Assembly (NCBI GenBank): GCA_018674495.1
Contig: JABHAA010000097.1
Span: forward strand, 1 to 43,516
Direction: 5' to 3'
Origin: Rhodospirillaceae bacterium
GTDB taxonomy: Bacteria; Pseudomonadota; Alphaproteobacteria; Rhodospirillales; UBA2165
DNA: 43,516 nt
Both the position numbers and the translations under genes were made by a program. This document shows, one piece after another, positions 16,331-23,947 of this stretch. Positions within the stretch are counted from its first letter, which is position 1, and every line of letters starts with the position of its first letter. Under the pieces are notes generated by a model. It was not told the origin of the DNA, made no database searches, and saw only the letters and a program-made list of their open reading frames with translations.

Positions 16331-16765
16331 TTAGCCGGAAATTTCGCCGGTCAGGCGCCAGTTCAATTGCTGGGATTTGGATTTTCTGCCGAGCTTGATC
16401 TTGTCTTTCCTGGCTTTTTTGCGCAAGGCCGCCTCCAACTCCCGGAGCAGGTCAGCCGACAAATCTTCGTTGCCGAGCACGATCCGGACCGGGCCGTTCG
16501 GCTTGGGCTTTGCCGCAGCTTCCTTCTTTCGGGAATTGGACTTCGCGCCTCCGAATATGTCGTGCCAGCCGGCCCGGTATTCGGCGGTCCGGACGGACGA
16601 GAAATGGCTGGTCGAGAGCGCCGAGGCGGACTTGTTTTGGCTACTACTACTGCTGGCGCCACTATCGCTGCTGGACAATGTGGAACTATCGCCTGCCGGC
16701 TTGGCGGCATCGGTCTTGGCATCGGTCTTTGATTTGGTTTTGGTGGAGGCTTTCTCTTCGCTCAT
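16331..16765 (-). CDS. Low-complexity/basic hypothetical protein
   Basis: 144 residues. The first ~55 are low-complexity Lys/Thr/Ala then Ser-rich. A short conserved-looking middle, 'RTAEYRAGWHDIFGG', is followed by a basic helical C terminus ('LSADLLRELEAALRKKARKD') and 'LGRKSKSQQLNWRL'. No membrane segment. The 'YRAGWHDIFG' core resembles small uncharacterised alphaproteobacterial proteins, possibly nucleic-acid-binding given the charge; this is inference. AAGGAA lies about 8 bases before ATG 16765. Same strand as the NUDIX gene, 22 bases downstream of it. Confidence 0.65.
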   Translation of the reverse strand: MSEEKASTKTKSKTDAKTDAAKPAGDSSTLSSSDSGASSSSSQNKSASALSTSHFSSVRTAEYRAGWHDIFGGAKSNSRKKEAAAKPKPNGPVRIVLGNEDLSADLLRELEAALRKKARKDKIKLGRKSKSQQLNWRLTGEISG

Positions 16766-16787
16766 GCAGGCATTTCCTTGGATGGAA

Positions 16788-17606
16788 TTAGATTAGGAGT
16801 TTTTCTTGGGTGAATTCGGTCAGGCTATAGCCCATATTTTTGGGAATGGAAAATACCGTTCCGCCATCTTCCGCCGGCGTGATCCTTGGGGTCAGTGGCA
16901 CAATCTCGGTGGCCGCCGCATTTTCCATTGCCGCAGCCACGGTATCGCCGCTTTCCATCAGCCGGGTCAGGTTGCTGCGGGTCACAAACACCACGTCCCA
17001 AACGCCGGCGTCCGCATCGTTCATGACCTGGGCTGGCGTCGTCCAGGTGGAGGCCACCGATTCGCCCATATCGTGGGACGCGGCTTGGTTCTCCGGCGCG
17101 GCGATAAGATAGAACATGGTGTCATAACGCCGGGGACGCCCGGCCGGCGTGATCCAATGGCCGAACGGGATCAGATTTTCGCAGGCCAATTTCAAGTTCT
17201 CGGCCGCCGCCATCTCCCAGATGCTCGTCTCGCCTTCGTTCAATTTGTCCCGGTAGCGGTCTTGCAGGCCCCTGGCCCGCTCACCCGACACCAGATCCGG
17301 CGCATCGCCGTCATGGGCCAGCAAAACGCCAGACTCTTCAAAGGTTTCGCGGATAGCGCAGACCCGCATGGCGCGCTCGTCGGCGCCCAGACTGTCGCCG
17401 CCAGTGCACAGTCGGATGCGGCTTTCATCGCCGTCGGCCACGTCCAGGCGGCCGCCCGGAAACACCAGCGCGCCGGCGGCAAAACCCATTTTCTGATGGC
17501 GCTTGATCATAAAGACCTCTGGGCCCGCTTCGGTGTCGCGAAGCATCAGAACGGTGGCCGCCAGGAACATAGTTTCGGACATGGATTCGGACGTGGATTC
17601 CGACAT
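16788..17606 (-). CDS. NUDIX hydrolase, NUDT19-like (interrupted Nudix box)
   Basis: 272 residues. The Nudix box appears as 'FPGGRLD' followed, after an insert of about 30 residues, by 'AIRETFEESGVLLA', matching the REx2EExGU core. This split box is characteristic of NUDT19/RP2-type, CoA-diphosphatase-like enzymes. Later elements 'GHWITPAGRPRRYDTMFYLI' and 'TWTTPAQVMND' also fit that branch. Likely hydrolyses a CoA- or nucleotide-linked diphosphate with Mg2+ in the cytoplasm. The N terminus has a repeated SESTSESMSET stretch, and in-frame ATG codons at 17606, 17582 and 17570 all precede the domain, so the exact start is open. Confidence 0.9.
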   Translation of the reverse strand: MSESTSESMSETMFLAATVLMLRDTEAGPEVFMIKRHQKMGFAAGALVFPGGRLDVADGDESRIRLCTGGDSLGADERAMRVCAIRETFEESGVLLAHDGDAPDLVSGERARGLQDRYRDKLNEGETSIWEMAAAENLKLACENLIPFGHWITPAGRPRRYDTMFYLIAAPENQAASHDMGESVASTWTTPAQVMNDADAGVWDVVFVTRSNLTRLMESGDTVAAAMENAAATEIVPLTPRITPAEDGGTVFSIPKNMGYSLTEFTQEKLLI

Positions 17607-17680
17607 GGATTTACCTATGATAATTCTGTCATTATGGATAGCTGGTAAATCGCACCATCACAATCAAATCGGATTTAGAC

Positions 17681-18298
17681 ATGCTATTTGCTGTAAAACT
17701 GTTTGACCGAGACGATCCCGGCGGCGCGCTACGCGATGCCAACCGGGACGAACATCTGGCTTACCTAGACAGCTTCGAGGACCGCACTTTGTTCGCCGGG
17801 CCGATCCTGACCGAGGATCGCACCAAGGAGCTGGGCAGCCACCGGCTGATCGATTTGAAGGACCGGGCCCAGGCCGAAGCCCATGTGGCGGACGAGCCGT
17901 ACGTGACCGGCGGGCTGCAATACGGCGCCGAAATTCACCCCTGGTCGGCCAGCGTCCCCTATAGCTGGCGCGACTGCCCGCGCGGCGAAGGCAACGCCCA
18001 GTTCCTGATCCACGCCATCGACAAGCCCGGCAGCGATCAATTGCGCGACGATCTACGCGCCGCGCACGAGGCTTATCAGGCCAGCGTCGAACACCTTTAT
18101 ATGACGCGGGGGCCCCTGCTCAGCGAAGATGGCGGCCACCAGATCGGCAGCCTGATGATCATCGACGTGCCCGATCTGGCCGCTGCCAAGGCGTTTTGGG
18201 AAGGCGAGCCGTTCAATATCGGCGGTCTGTTCGAGCGGGTCGAGTTTTACGGCTGGCGCTTCGGCCGCGTCTTCGACCGCTTCAAGCCGGTGACTTAG
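17681..18298 (+). CDS. Tandem YciI-domain protein
   Basis: 205 residues built of two YciI-like (ferredoxin-like fold) domains. Domain 1, about 1-95, has 'MLFAVKLFDRDDPGGALRDA', 'RDEHLAYLDSF' and 'FAGPILTED'. Domain 2, about 105-205, has 'AQFLIHAIDKPGS', 'RAAHEAYQASVE' and 'TRGPLLSEDG'. Each has the family's His in an 'R-x-x-H' type position and the 'DVPDLAAAKAF' helix. YciI proteins are normally about 95-residue dimers, so this is a covalent dimer. Function is unknown; dehalogenase- or dioxygenase-related roles have been suggested for homologues. Its TAG overlaps the stop of the convergent TauE gene. Confidence 0.85.
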   Translation: MLFAVKLFDRDDPGGALRDANRDEHLAYLDSFEDRTLFAGPILTEDRTKELGSHRLIDLKDRAQAEAHVADEPYVTGGLQYGAEIHPWSASVPYSWRDCPRGEGNAQFLIHAIDKPGSDQLRDDLRAAHEAYQASVEHLYMTRGPLLSEDGGHQIGSLMIIDVPDLAAAKAFWEGEPFNIGGLFERVEFYGWRFGRVFDRFKPVT

Positions 18299-19032
18299 GC
18301 CGCCAGGATTGCGATACTGACCACCACCAGAAACCAAAGCACGATCAGCCGAAACAGGCGCACCGGCAGCACAGTGAACAGGCGCGCGCCCAGCCAGACG
18401 GCGGCAAAGGATGGGATCGCGAGAACGCCGATATTAATATACACGGTCGCCGTGACGACACCGGCGATGATCAGTGATACCAGCACGGCCATGCCGGTGA
18501 ACCCCATGACGATGATAATATTGGCCCGCTGGATGCGCGCGGCGTCGGGAATAGCCAGGAAATAAAGCACTGCCGCGGGCCCGCCAACCGACGAGATACC
18601 ATTGATGAAGCCGGATAGGGCGCCGGATATCATACTGGGCACAGCCCCGCGCGGGCCGCGGTAAGTCCAGCCGCGGATGGTGATCAGCGCCATCGCCATA
18701 ACAAGAATGGCGATGATTTTCTTGACCAAATCTGGATCAAGACTGACCAGCAATGCCGCCCCGAACGGCACCAAAAGGATCGCCGCCGCCAGCATCGGCA
18801 GCACATCGCGCCAATTGACCAGGGGCACCGAAGACGCCGTCAATTGGACGGTGGCCAACAGGCCAAGCCCGGCGGTGGTCGCCACCGCGTCCACCGGGCC
18901 CCAGAGGATGGCGAACAACGGCGCCATCACCAGGCCCGATCCAAAGCCGGTGTAGCCGCGCACAAAACCGCCGGCGAGAACAATCAGGAGGGCAAGCAGA
19001 TTGCTCAGTTGGAAGATGGGATCAAGGGTCAT
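18295..19032 (-). CDS. TauE/SafE family sulfite/organosulfonate exporter-like permease
   Basis: 245 residues, about 8 membrane helices in two halves. TauE/SafE features include 'GGFVRGYTGFGSGLVMAPLF', 'PVDAVATTAGLGLL' and 'ALSGFINGISSVGGPAAVLY'. The family exports sulfite, sulfoacetate or related anions or acts as an uncharacterised permease; the substrate cannot be assigned. ATG 19032 starts 'MTLDPIFQL'; an upstream in-frame start lacks support. The last four bases overlap the stop codon of the convergent YciI gene (CTTAGG). Confidence 0.9.
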   Translation of the reverse strand: MTLDPIFQLSNLLALLIVLAGGFVRGYTGFGSGLVMAPLFAILWGPVDAVATTAGLGLLATVQLTASSVPLVNWRDVLPMLAAAILLVPFGAALLVSLDPDLVKKIIAILVMAMALITIRGWTYRGPRGAVPSMISGALSGFINGISSVGGPAAVLYFLAIPDAARIQRANIIIVMGFTGMAVLVSLIIAGVVTATVYINIGVLAIPSFAAVWLGARLFTVLPVRLFRLIVLWFLVVVSIAILAA

Positions 19033-19124
19033 GGAATTTCGGCTCGTATACAAACGGGTGGCAGGCCGCCTCTGCAATCCCTATATTATGTTTCCGTATT
19101 AAAGGCGCGGCAAAGGAAGTCAAC

Positions 19125-19436
19125 ATGGCCAATACCGGTTCCGCGGCGAGCAGCAATCGCCGTGTATTCAAACGAAAATCCGTTCTGCAGGCAGCGGCGC
19201 TGTTGGATGGATCTTCGTCGAAGCCATGTTCGGTCATTGATATCTCGGTTGGCGGCGCACAGATCGAGTTGGAGCCGGGTACCGAAAACGGCCGGACAGT
19301 CACCCTGTCCATCGAAAAATTCGGCGAATTTGAAGCGCAGGTCGCTTGGGCGCGCAAGGACCGTTGCGGCATCAAATTTACCGGCGACCCAGAAGTGATC
19401 GCCACAACGCTGATGGCCCTGGCCACTTACGGTTAA
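19125..19436 (+). CDS. Single-domain PilZ protein (c-di-GMP binding)
   Basis: 103 residues, one PilZ domain. The N-terminal arginine/lysine motif ('NRRVFKRKSVL', RxxxR type) and the D-x-S-x-x-G motif ('DISVGGAQIEL') that grip cyclic di-GMP are both present, and 'VAWARKDRCGIKFTGD' is the usual C-terminal strand. It is a soluble receptor whose output partner is not encoded nearby. GGAAG precedes ATG 19125. It converges on the SDR gene with 1 base between stops. Confidence 0.92.
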   Translation: MANTGSAASSNRRVFKRKSVLQAAALLDGSSSKPCSVIDISVGGAQIELEPGTENGRTVTLSIEKFGEFEAQVAWARKDRCGIKFTGDPEVIATTLMALATYG

Positions 19437-19437
19437 G

Positions 19438-20190
19438 TCAGAACTGATAGCGGCGAAGGCCGCCATCGACCGGGATCACGGTGCCGGTAATGTAGCGGGC
19501 CAGCGGCGATACCAGATAACAGACCAGCCCCGCGATATCGTCCGGCTGGCCGTATTCGCCCACCGGAATTTCATTTTCCGACTGCCATTTTCTGTATTCC
19601 GGCGTGTAGTTGCGCAAAATCTGCTCGGAAATAATGCGCCCCGGTGGAATGCAGTTGACGGTGATGCCGTGCTTGCCAACTTCGCGCGACATGCCCTTGG
19701 ACCAAGAATGCATGGCCGCCTTGGCGCAGAAGGCGCCGTTGATGCCGTCCGGCTCCGACTTGCCGGTGAAATTGATAATCCGCCCCCAGGCACGATCAAT
19801 CATCTGATCCAGCAGCGCCCGCGCCAATTGCCGCTGGCGGGTGAAGTTGAGGGTCATCGCCTCTTCCCACTGTTCCTCGGTGGTATCCAGATCGAACGAG
19901 CGGCTGCCGCCGGCATTGTTGATCAGAATATCGACGGAACCTAGCTCTTCGAGGGCCGCATCAGCGACCGCTTGCGACGCGCCATCGGCTAGAAGATCGG
20001 CCTCAATCACCACCGGGTCCGGGCCGCCGGCATCCGCAATTTCGCCCGCCACTTCGCCCAGTTGTTCGACCCGGCGCGCCGCGATGGCGACGCGGACGCC
20101 CTCGCCACCGAGAGCAACCGCGATACCGCGCCCGATGCCGCTCGAAGCGCCGGTCACCAATGCAGTTTTGCCGCTGATATTCAGATCCAT
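19438..20190 (-). CDS. SDR-family oxidoreductase with atypical active site
   Basis: 250 residues, classical short-chain dehydrogenase length. The cofactor motif TGASSGIG (residues 13-20) and 'NNAGG' (91-95) are intact; 'AARR' after strand 2 suggests NADP(H). The active-site YxxxK is not canonical. The Lys is present (K157 in 'AFCAKAAM'), but the Tyr position is Ala153, and the usual Ser strand reads 'INFTGKS'. The C-terminal 'ITVNCIPPGRIISEQI' and 'ITGTVIPVDGGLRRY' are typical. Either this subfamily uses another base or it is not a standard dehydrogenase. GGAGG precedes ATG 20190. Divergent from the O-methyltransferase. Confidence 0.9.
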   Translation of the reverse strand: MDLNISGKTALVTGASSGIGRGIAVALGGEGVRVAIAARRVEQLGEVAGEIADAGGPDPVVIEADLLADGASQAVADAALEELGSVDILINNAGGSRSFDLDTTEEQWEEAMTLNFTRQRQLARALLDQMIDRAWGRIINFTGKSEPDGINGAFCAKAAMHSWSKGMSREVGKHGITVNCIPPGRIISEQILRNYTPEYRKWQSENEIPVGEYGQPDDIAGLVCYLVSPLARYITGTVIPVDGGLRRYQF

Positions 20191-20298
20191 AACTGTACCT
20201 CCATTGGCCGCATGGAATAGGAACAGGGGCCTGTTGTAAACGACCAAGCCGGCGACTATCGTCAGCGCAGCATCACTACCAATCAGCGGAGGAACGCC

Positions 20299-20958
20299 AT
20301 GGCCGGCGCCATGCAACCGGTTGGCCGAGAAATTCTAGAATATCTACGCAGCACCTCGTTGCGCGAGATCGAACCCCTGCGTGGCCTCCGCGCGGCCACC
20401 GACGCGATCCCCGAATCGGGCTGGGAAGCGGCGCCGGAACAGGCCCAGTTTTTGGCACTTTTGGTACAGATTACGGGCGCCCGCCGAGTTCTGGAAGTGG
20501 GTACGTTTACCGGCTATTCGACCTTGGCCATGGCCGCGGCGCTCCCCGAAGGCGGTGCGCTGGTGACCTGCGATATGGTCGAAGACTATGTAAATGTGGG
20601 CGTGCCCTTTTGGCGTCTGGCCGGTGTCGACGGGCTAATAGAGGTGCGCTACGGCGCCGCCCTGGATACATTGGCCAAAATGATCGATGACGGCGAAAAA
20701 TTTGACATGGCCTTTATCGATGCCAACAAAAAGGATTACGACACCTACTACGAACAGGTGCTGCAACTCTTGCCGCCCGGCGGGTTGATCGCCTTCGACA
20801 ATGTGTTTTGGGACGGCAAGGTGCTGAACGAAAGCCGCACCGAGAAATCCACGGTGGCGCTCCGCGCCCTCAACCAGAAACTGCATGGCGACGACCGGGT
20901 CAGCATCTCGATGTTGCCGCTCAACGACGGCATGACAATTTGCTGGAAACGCCCTTAA
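20299..20958 (+). CDS. Class I SAM-dependent O-methyltransferase (caffeoyl-CoA OMT-like)
   Basis: 219 residues, normal length for the Methyltransf_3 family. Motif I is 'RVLEVGTFTGYSTLAMAAAL', with the acidic 'VTCDMVED'. The metal-site segment is 'FDMAFIDANKKDYDTYYEQV', and 'GGLIAFDNVFWDGKV' supplies the second Asp-Asn metal ligands. It should methylate a catechol-type hydroxyl with a divalent cation. GGAGGAAC lies 4-11 bases before ATG 20299. Its TAA overlaps the convergent DUF192 stop. Confidence 0.93.
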   Translation: MAGAMQPVGREILEYLRSTSLREIEPLRGLRAATDAIPESGWEAAPEQAQFLALLVQITGARRVLEVGTFTGYSTLAMAAALPEGGALVTCDMVEDYVNVGVPFWRLAGVDGLIEVRYGAALDTLAKMIDDGEKFDMAFIDANKKDYDTYYEQVLQLLPPGGLIAFDNVFWDGKVLNESRTEKSTVALRALNQKLHGDDRVSISMLPLNDGMTICWKRP

Positions 20959-21434
20959 GGTCCAGTGCCGAATATGCGGTGATAGACTTTGGTGCCGGCC
21001 TTGATTCCGAGGCGCGATGCGGTGCCGCCGTTGACTTCAAGGACGGCGCGCGCCCGCCCCTTGGAGGCGATGATCGCTTCGGAGTGGGGGATGGTGCGCT
21101 CGGCAACATTTATGACGCGGCCATCGGTGCCAATGAAAATCATGTCGAGGGGGATCAGCGTATTGCGCATCCACATGGTTATGCGTTGCGCAAATCGGTA
21201 ATCGAACAGCATGCCGGCGTCGGCCGCCATGGTTTCCCGAAACATCAGGCCGCGCGACTGCTGGGCGTCGGAAATAGCCAGTTCCACATCGAAAATTTTT
21301 CTGCCTTCGTTGGTATCGATGGCCAATTGGCTTTTTGGGAAGTTGACGGCATTTTGGCCGCGCGCGGACCCTGGCAAAAACAAGGCTGCCAGAAAGCCGG
21401 TTAGCAGAGCGCGGCGGTTTATGGGATTTTTCAT
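20955..21434 (-). CDS. DUF192 family exported protein
   Basis: 159 residues. A Tat-like or Sec signal peptide ('NPINRRALLTGFLAALFLPG', twin Arg at 7-8) is followed by one DUF192 domain: 'VELAISDAQQSRGLMFRETM', 'MLFDYRFAQRITMWMRNTLI' and 'PLDMIFIGTDGRVINV', then 'VLEVNGGTASRLGIKAG'. DUF192 proteins are small periplasmic beta-barrel proteins of unknown function. ATG 21434 gives the twin-arginine leader. The stop overlaps that of the convergent O-methyltransferase by 2 bases within CTTAAGG. Confidence 0.9.
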   Translation of the reverse strand: MKNPINRRALLTGFLAALFLPGSARGQNAVNFPKSQLAIDTNEGRKIFDVELAISDAQQSRGLMFRETMAADAGMLFDYRFAQRITMWMRNTLIPLDMIFIGTDGRVINVAERTIPHSEAIIASKGRARAVLEVNGGTASRLGIKAGTKVYHRIFGTGP

Positions 21435-21558
21435 GCTTCCATTATGGAAAAACGCCCGCCGAATACCAGAAAATTCGAAACCGGCCCTCGCTTGTTTTGG
21501 CAAAAGGAATCATTTACCAACTCAAATCACTGATTGGACGCGCGAAAGGACTTGGCAA

Positions 21559-22254
21559 TTGGCTGATACCATTAAAATATTCATTGGATACGATCCGCAC
21601 GAAGCGGCGGCCTATAACGTCCTTTGCCATTCCATTAATGCCCGCGCCAGTCAGCCCGTATCGATCACGCCCCTGTCGCTGGATCAGCTAGGTCCCTTGA
21701 TGTGGCGGGAAAGGCACGATCTGCAATCCACCGATTTTTCCTTTTCCAGGTTTCTGACCCCCTATCTGTGCGATTTCGAAGGCTGGGCCCTGTTTATGGA
21801 TTGCGACATGCTGGTCCTCGACGATATGGCCAATCTGTGGAAGCTGCGCGACGAGAAATTTGCAGTGCAATGCGTCAAACACGACCACAAGCCGCCGGAA
21901 GAAACCAAGTTCCTCGATCAGCCGCAGACCACTTACGAGAAAAAAAACTGGTCCAGCGTCATGCTGTTCAACGCCGCCAAATGCGCCGCGCTGACGCCGG
22001 ACTATGTCAACTCGGCCACGGGGTTGGAGTTGCACCGGTTCCACTGGCTTGGCGATGATGAATTGATTGGCGAGTTACCGCACCGTTGGAACCATCTGGT
22101 CGATTATGATCCAAAGGCGCCGCCAGAGGAATTGTCGAACCTGCATTTCACCACCGGCGGACCATATTTCGAAGACTATAAAAATTGCGGCTACGCGGAT
22201 ATTTGGCGGGCCGAGCGGGAACGCATGCTCTTCGCGGGCGCAAACCTGCCCTAG
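21559..22254 (+). CDS. Glycosyltransferase, GT8-like
   Basis: 231 residues from TTG 21559 (AAAGGA 9 bases upstream), starting 'MADTIKIFIGYDPHEAAAYN'. The DxD metal/nucleotide-sugar motif is in 'LFMDCDMLVLDDM', followed by 'WSSVMLFNAAKCAALTPDYV' and 'LHFTTGGPYFEDYKNCGYAD', giving the His of the usual C-terminal HxxG-type site. It should transfer a sugar from a nucleotide donor, probably to envelope glycan. No signal peptide or membrane helix, so cytoplasmic or peripheral. The longer in-frame extension upstream overlaps DUF192 and is not credible. Confidence 0.85.
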   Translation: MADTIKIFIGYDPHEAAAYNVLCHSINARASQPVSITPLSLDQLGPLMWRERHDLQSTDFSFSRFLTPYLCDFEGWALFMDCDMLVLDDMANLWKLRDEKFAVQCVKHDHKPPEETKFLDQPQTTYEKKNWSSVMLFNAAKCAALTPDYVNSATGLELHRFHWLGDDELIGELPHRWNHLVDYDPKAPPEELSNLHFTTGGPYFEDYKNCGYADIWRAERERMLFAGANLP

Positions 22255-22319
22255 CTGCCAGCCCTAATGATAAAGTTTGCTATTGCCGCCACCAGCGGGC
22301 GCGGTCATAGTTGAATTTG

Positions 22320-22409
22320 CACTGGGGGGAGCCTTAACGGGCTGAGAGGTTTCAATTGGGAAACGACCCCTCGAACCTGATCCGGTTAGAACCGGCGTAG
22401 GGACCAGTG
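22320..22409 (+). promoter_or_regulatory. TPP riboswitch (THI element)
   Basis: It carries the conserved thiamine-pyrophosphate aptamer blocks: CTGAGA at 22342-22347, the GAACCTGATCCGGTTAGAAC block and GCGTAGGGA at 22395-22403, in correct order. The P1 stem pairs CACTGG (22320-22325) with CCAGTG (22404-22409). The only plausible Shine-Dalgarno for the ABC gene, AGGGA at 22399-22403, is inside the aptamer, 9 bases before ATG 22413. TPP binding should therefore block translation of thiZ directly, the common mode in proteobacteria. Confidence 0.97.
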
Positions 22410-22412
22410 GGG

Positions 22413-23177
22413 ATGCCAGAAATAAAACCCTCACCACCGATTGAAGTCCAGGTCAGCGCCGCCGAAGTTTCGTTCGGCGGCTGGAAACTGTTCGAACGGC
22501 TGGCGCTTACTCTGCCGGCCGGCCAATGGACCAGCCTGTTAGGCACCAGTGGTGTCGGCAAATCCACATTGCTACGCCTGATCGCCGGGCTGGAGCCGGG
22601 CCGCTCCGAGGTGCATCTGCAATGCACCGATGGCAAGCCGCTTGCCGGGCGCGCGGCCTACATGGCGCAGCAGGATTTGTTGCTGCCGTGGCTGCCGATC
22701 ATCGACAACGTCATGCTCGGCGCCCGGCTTCGCGGCGATGCAACAGGCGACACACGATCGCGGGCCTTGGCGCTGTTGGCGGCGGTTGGGCTGGAAGCCA
22801 ACACCGGCGACATTCCGGCGATGCTGTCCGGCGGCATGCGCCAGCGCGCCGCCCTTGCCAGAACCTTGTTGGAGGACCGGCCCGTGGTGCTGATGGACGA
22901 GCCTTTTTCGGCCCTCGATTCCATCACCCGGATCAAATTGCAGGAGCTTAGCGCCCGGTTGCTCGCCGGAAAAACAATTCTGCTGGTCACCCACGATCCG
23001 ATGGAAGCGCTGCGCCTCAGCCACCAAATTTATGTCCTGGCCGGGCGTCCTGCCCGGCTGGAAAACCCCATGCAACTGGATGGCATCCCGGTGCGCGATC
23101 TGCATGATCCGTCGGTCCTGCAAGGCCAGGCCGATCTATTGCAACGCCTGTCCGATGCCGAGGCGGCGCTGCCATGA
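22413..23177 (+). CDS. thiZ: ABC transporter ATPase for thiamine precursor (ThiZ)
   Basis: 254 residues. Walker A 'LLGTSGVGKSTLL', Q-loop 'MAQQDLLLPWL', ABC signature 'LSGGMRQRAALARTLL', Walker B 'PVVLMDEPFSALD' and H-loop 'LLVTHDP' are all intact. Behind a TPP riboswitch and followed by a permease and an NMT1/THI5-like binding protein, it is the ATPase of a ThiXYZ-type importer of a pyrimidine moiety of thiamine. ATG 22413 is preferred; GTG 22407 is possible. It overlaps the permease start by 4 bases (ATGA). Confidence 0.93.
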   Translation: MPEIKPSPPIEVQVSAAEVSFGGWKLFERLALTLPAGQWTSLLGTSGVGKSTLLRLIAGLEPGRSEVHLQCTDGKPLAGRAAYMAQQDLLLPWLPIIDNVMLGARLRGDATGDTRSRALALLAAVGLEANTGDIPAMLSGGMRQRAALARTLLEDRPVVLMDEPFSALDSITRIKLQELSARLLAGKTILLVTHDPMEALRLSHQIYVLAGRPARLENPMQLDGIPVRDLHDPSVLQGQADLLQRLSDAEAALP

Positions 23178-23929
23178 TTATTCTTCGCCCGCTCATCATA
23201 TTCGCCGGTTTGCTATTTGTCTGGCAGGTGATTGTCTGGTTGTCGGGCGCGCCGCCATTCATCCTGCCCTCGCCGCTCCGCGTCGGCGGCGCCCTCGCCG
23301 GTCAATTCGATATCATCCTGCCCCATGCCGGCGTAACCTTGGCCGAAATTTTGATGGGTCTTATCCTCGGCACCATTCTGGGTTCGGTCAGCGCGCTGAC
23401 CATGGCCTATTTCGCGCCGGCGCGCCGCTGGCTGTTTCCGGTGCTGGTAATATCCCAAGCGATCCCGGTGTTCGCCCTGGCACCGATCCTGGTTTTGTGG
23501 CTGGGCTATGGCATTATCTCCAAAGTGGTGATGGCGACGTTGATCATCTATTTCCCAGTGACCGCCGCTTTTTTCGACGGCCTCCGGCGTACCGAGCCGG
23601 GCTATCTGGACCTGGCCCGGACCATGAATGCATCGCGCTGGGCAATGTTACGCCAAATCCGTCTGCCCGCCGCCTTGCCGGCTTTTGCATCCGGGCTGCG
23701 CGTCGCCACCGCCGTCGCGCCCATCGGCGCCATCGTCGGCGAATGGGTCGGCTCCAGCCAAGGACTTGGCTTTTTAATGCTGCACGCCAATGGCCGTATG
23801 CAGATTGATGTGATGTTCGCGTCTCTGTTCATTTTGGCGATCATCGCCGTCACCATTTATTTCATCGTCGATGCCGGTTTACGCCGCCTATTGATCTGGC
23901 AACCGGAATCCCATCCCAGCAACGACTAA
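23174..23929 (+). CDS. thiX: ABC transporter permease for thiamine precursor (ThiX)
   Basis: 251 residues, about six membrane helices. The binding-protein-dependent permease signature with the EAA loop is around 'EPGYLDLARTMNASRWAMLR' and 'LPAALPAFASGLRVATAVAP', followed by 'GEWVGSSQGLGFLMLHANG', typical of the SsuC/TauC/ThiX type. It forms the transmembrane pathway with the preceding ATPase, to which it is translationally coupled. A binding protein follows 18 bases later. Confidence 0.93.
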   Translation: MIILRPLIIFAGLLFVWQVIVWLSGAPPFILPSPLRVGGALAGQFDIILPHAGVTLAEILMGLILGTILGSVSALTMAYFAPARRWLFPVLVISQAIPVFALAPILVLWLGYGIISKVVMATLIIYFPVTAAFFDGLRRTEPGYLDLARTMNASRWAMLRQIRLPAALPAFASGLRVATAVAPIGAIVGEWVGSSQGLGFLMLHANGRMQIDVMFASLFILAIIAVTIYFIVDAGLRRLLIWQPESHPSND

Positions 23930-23947
23930 CCAACCGGAGAAAATTAA

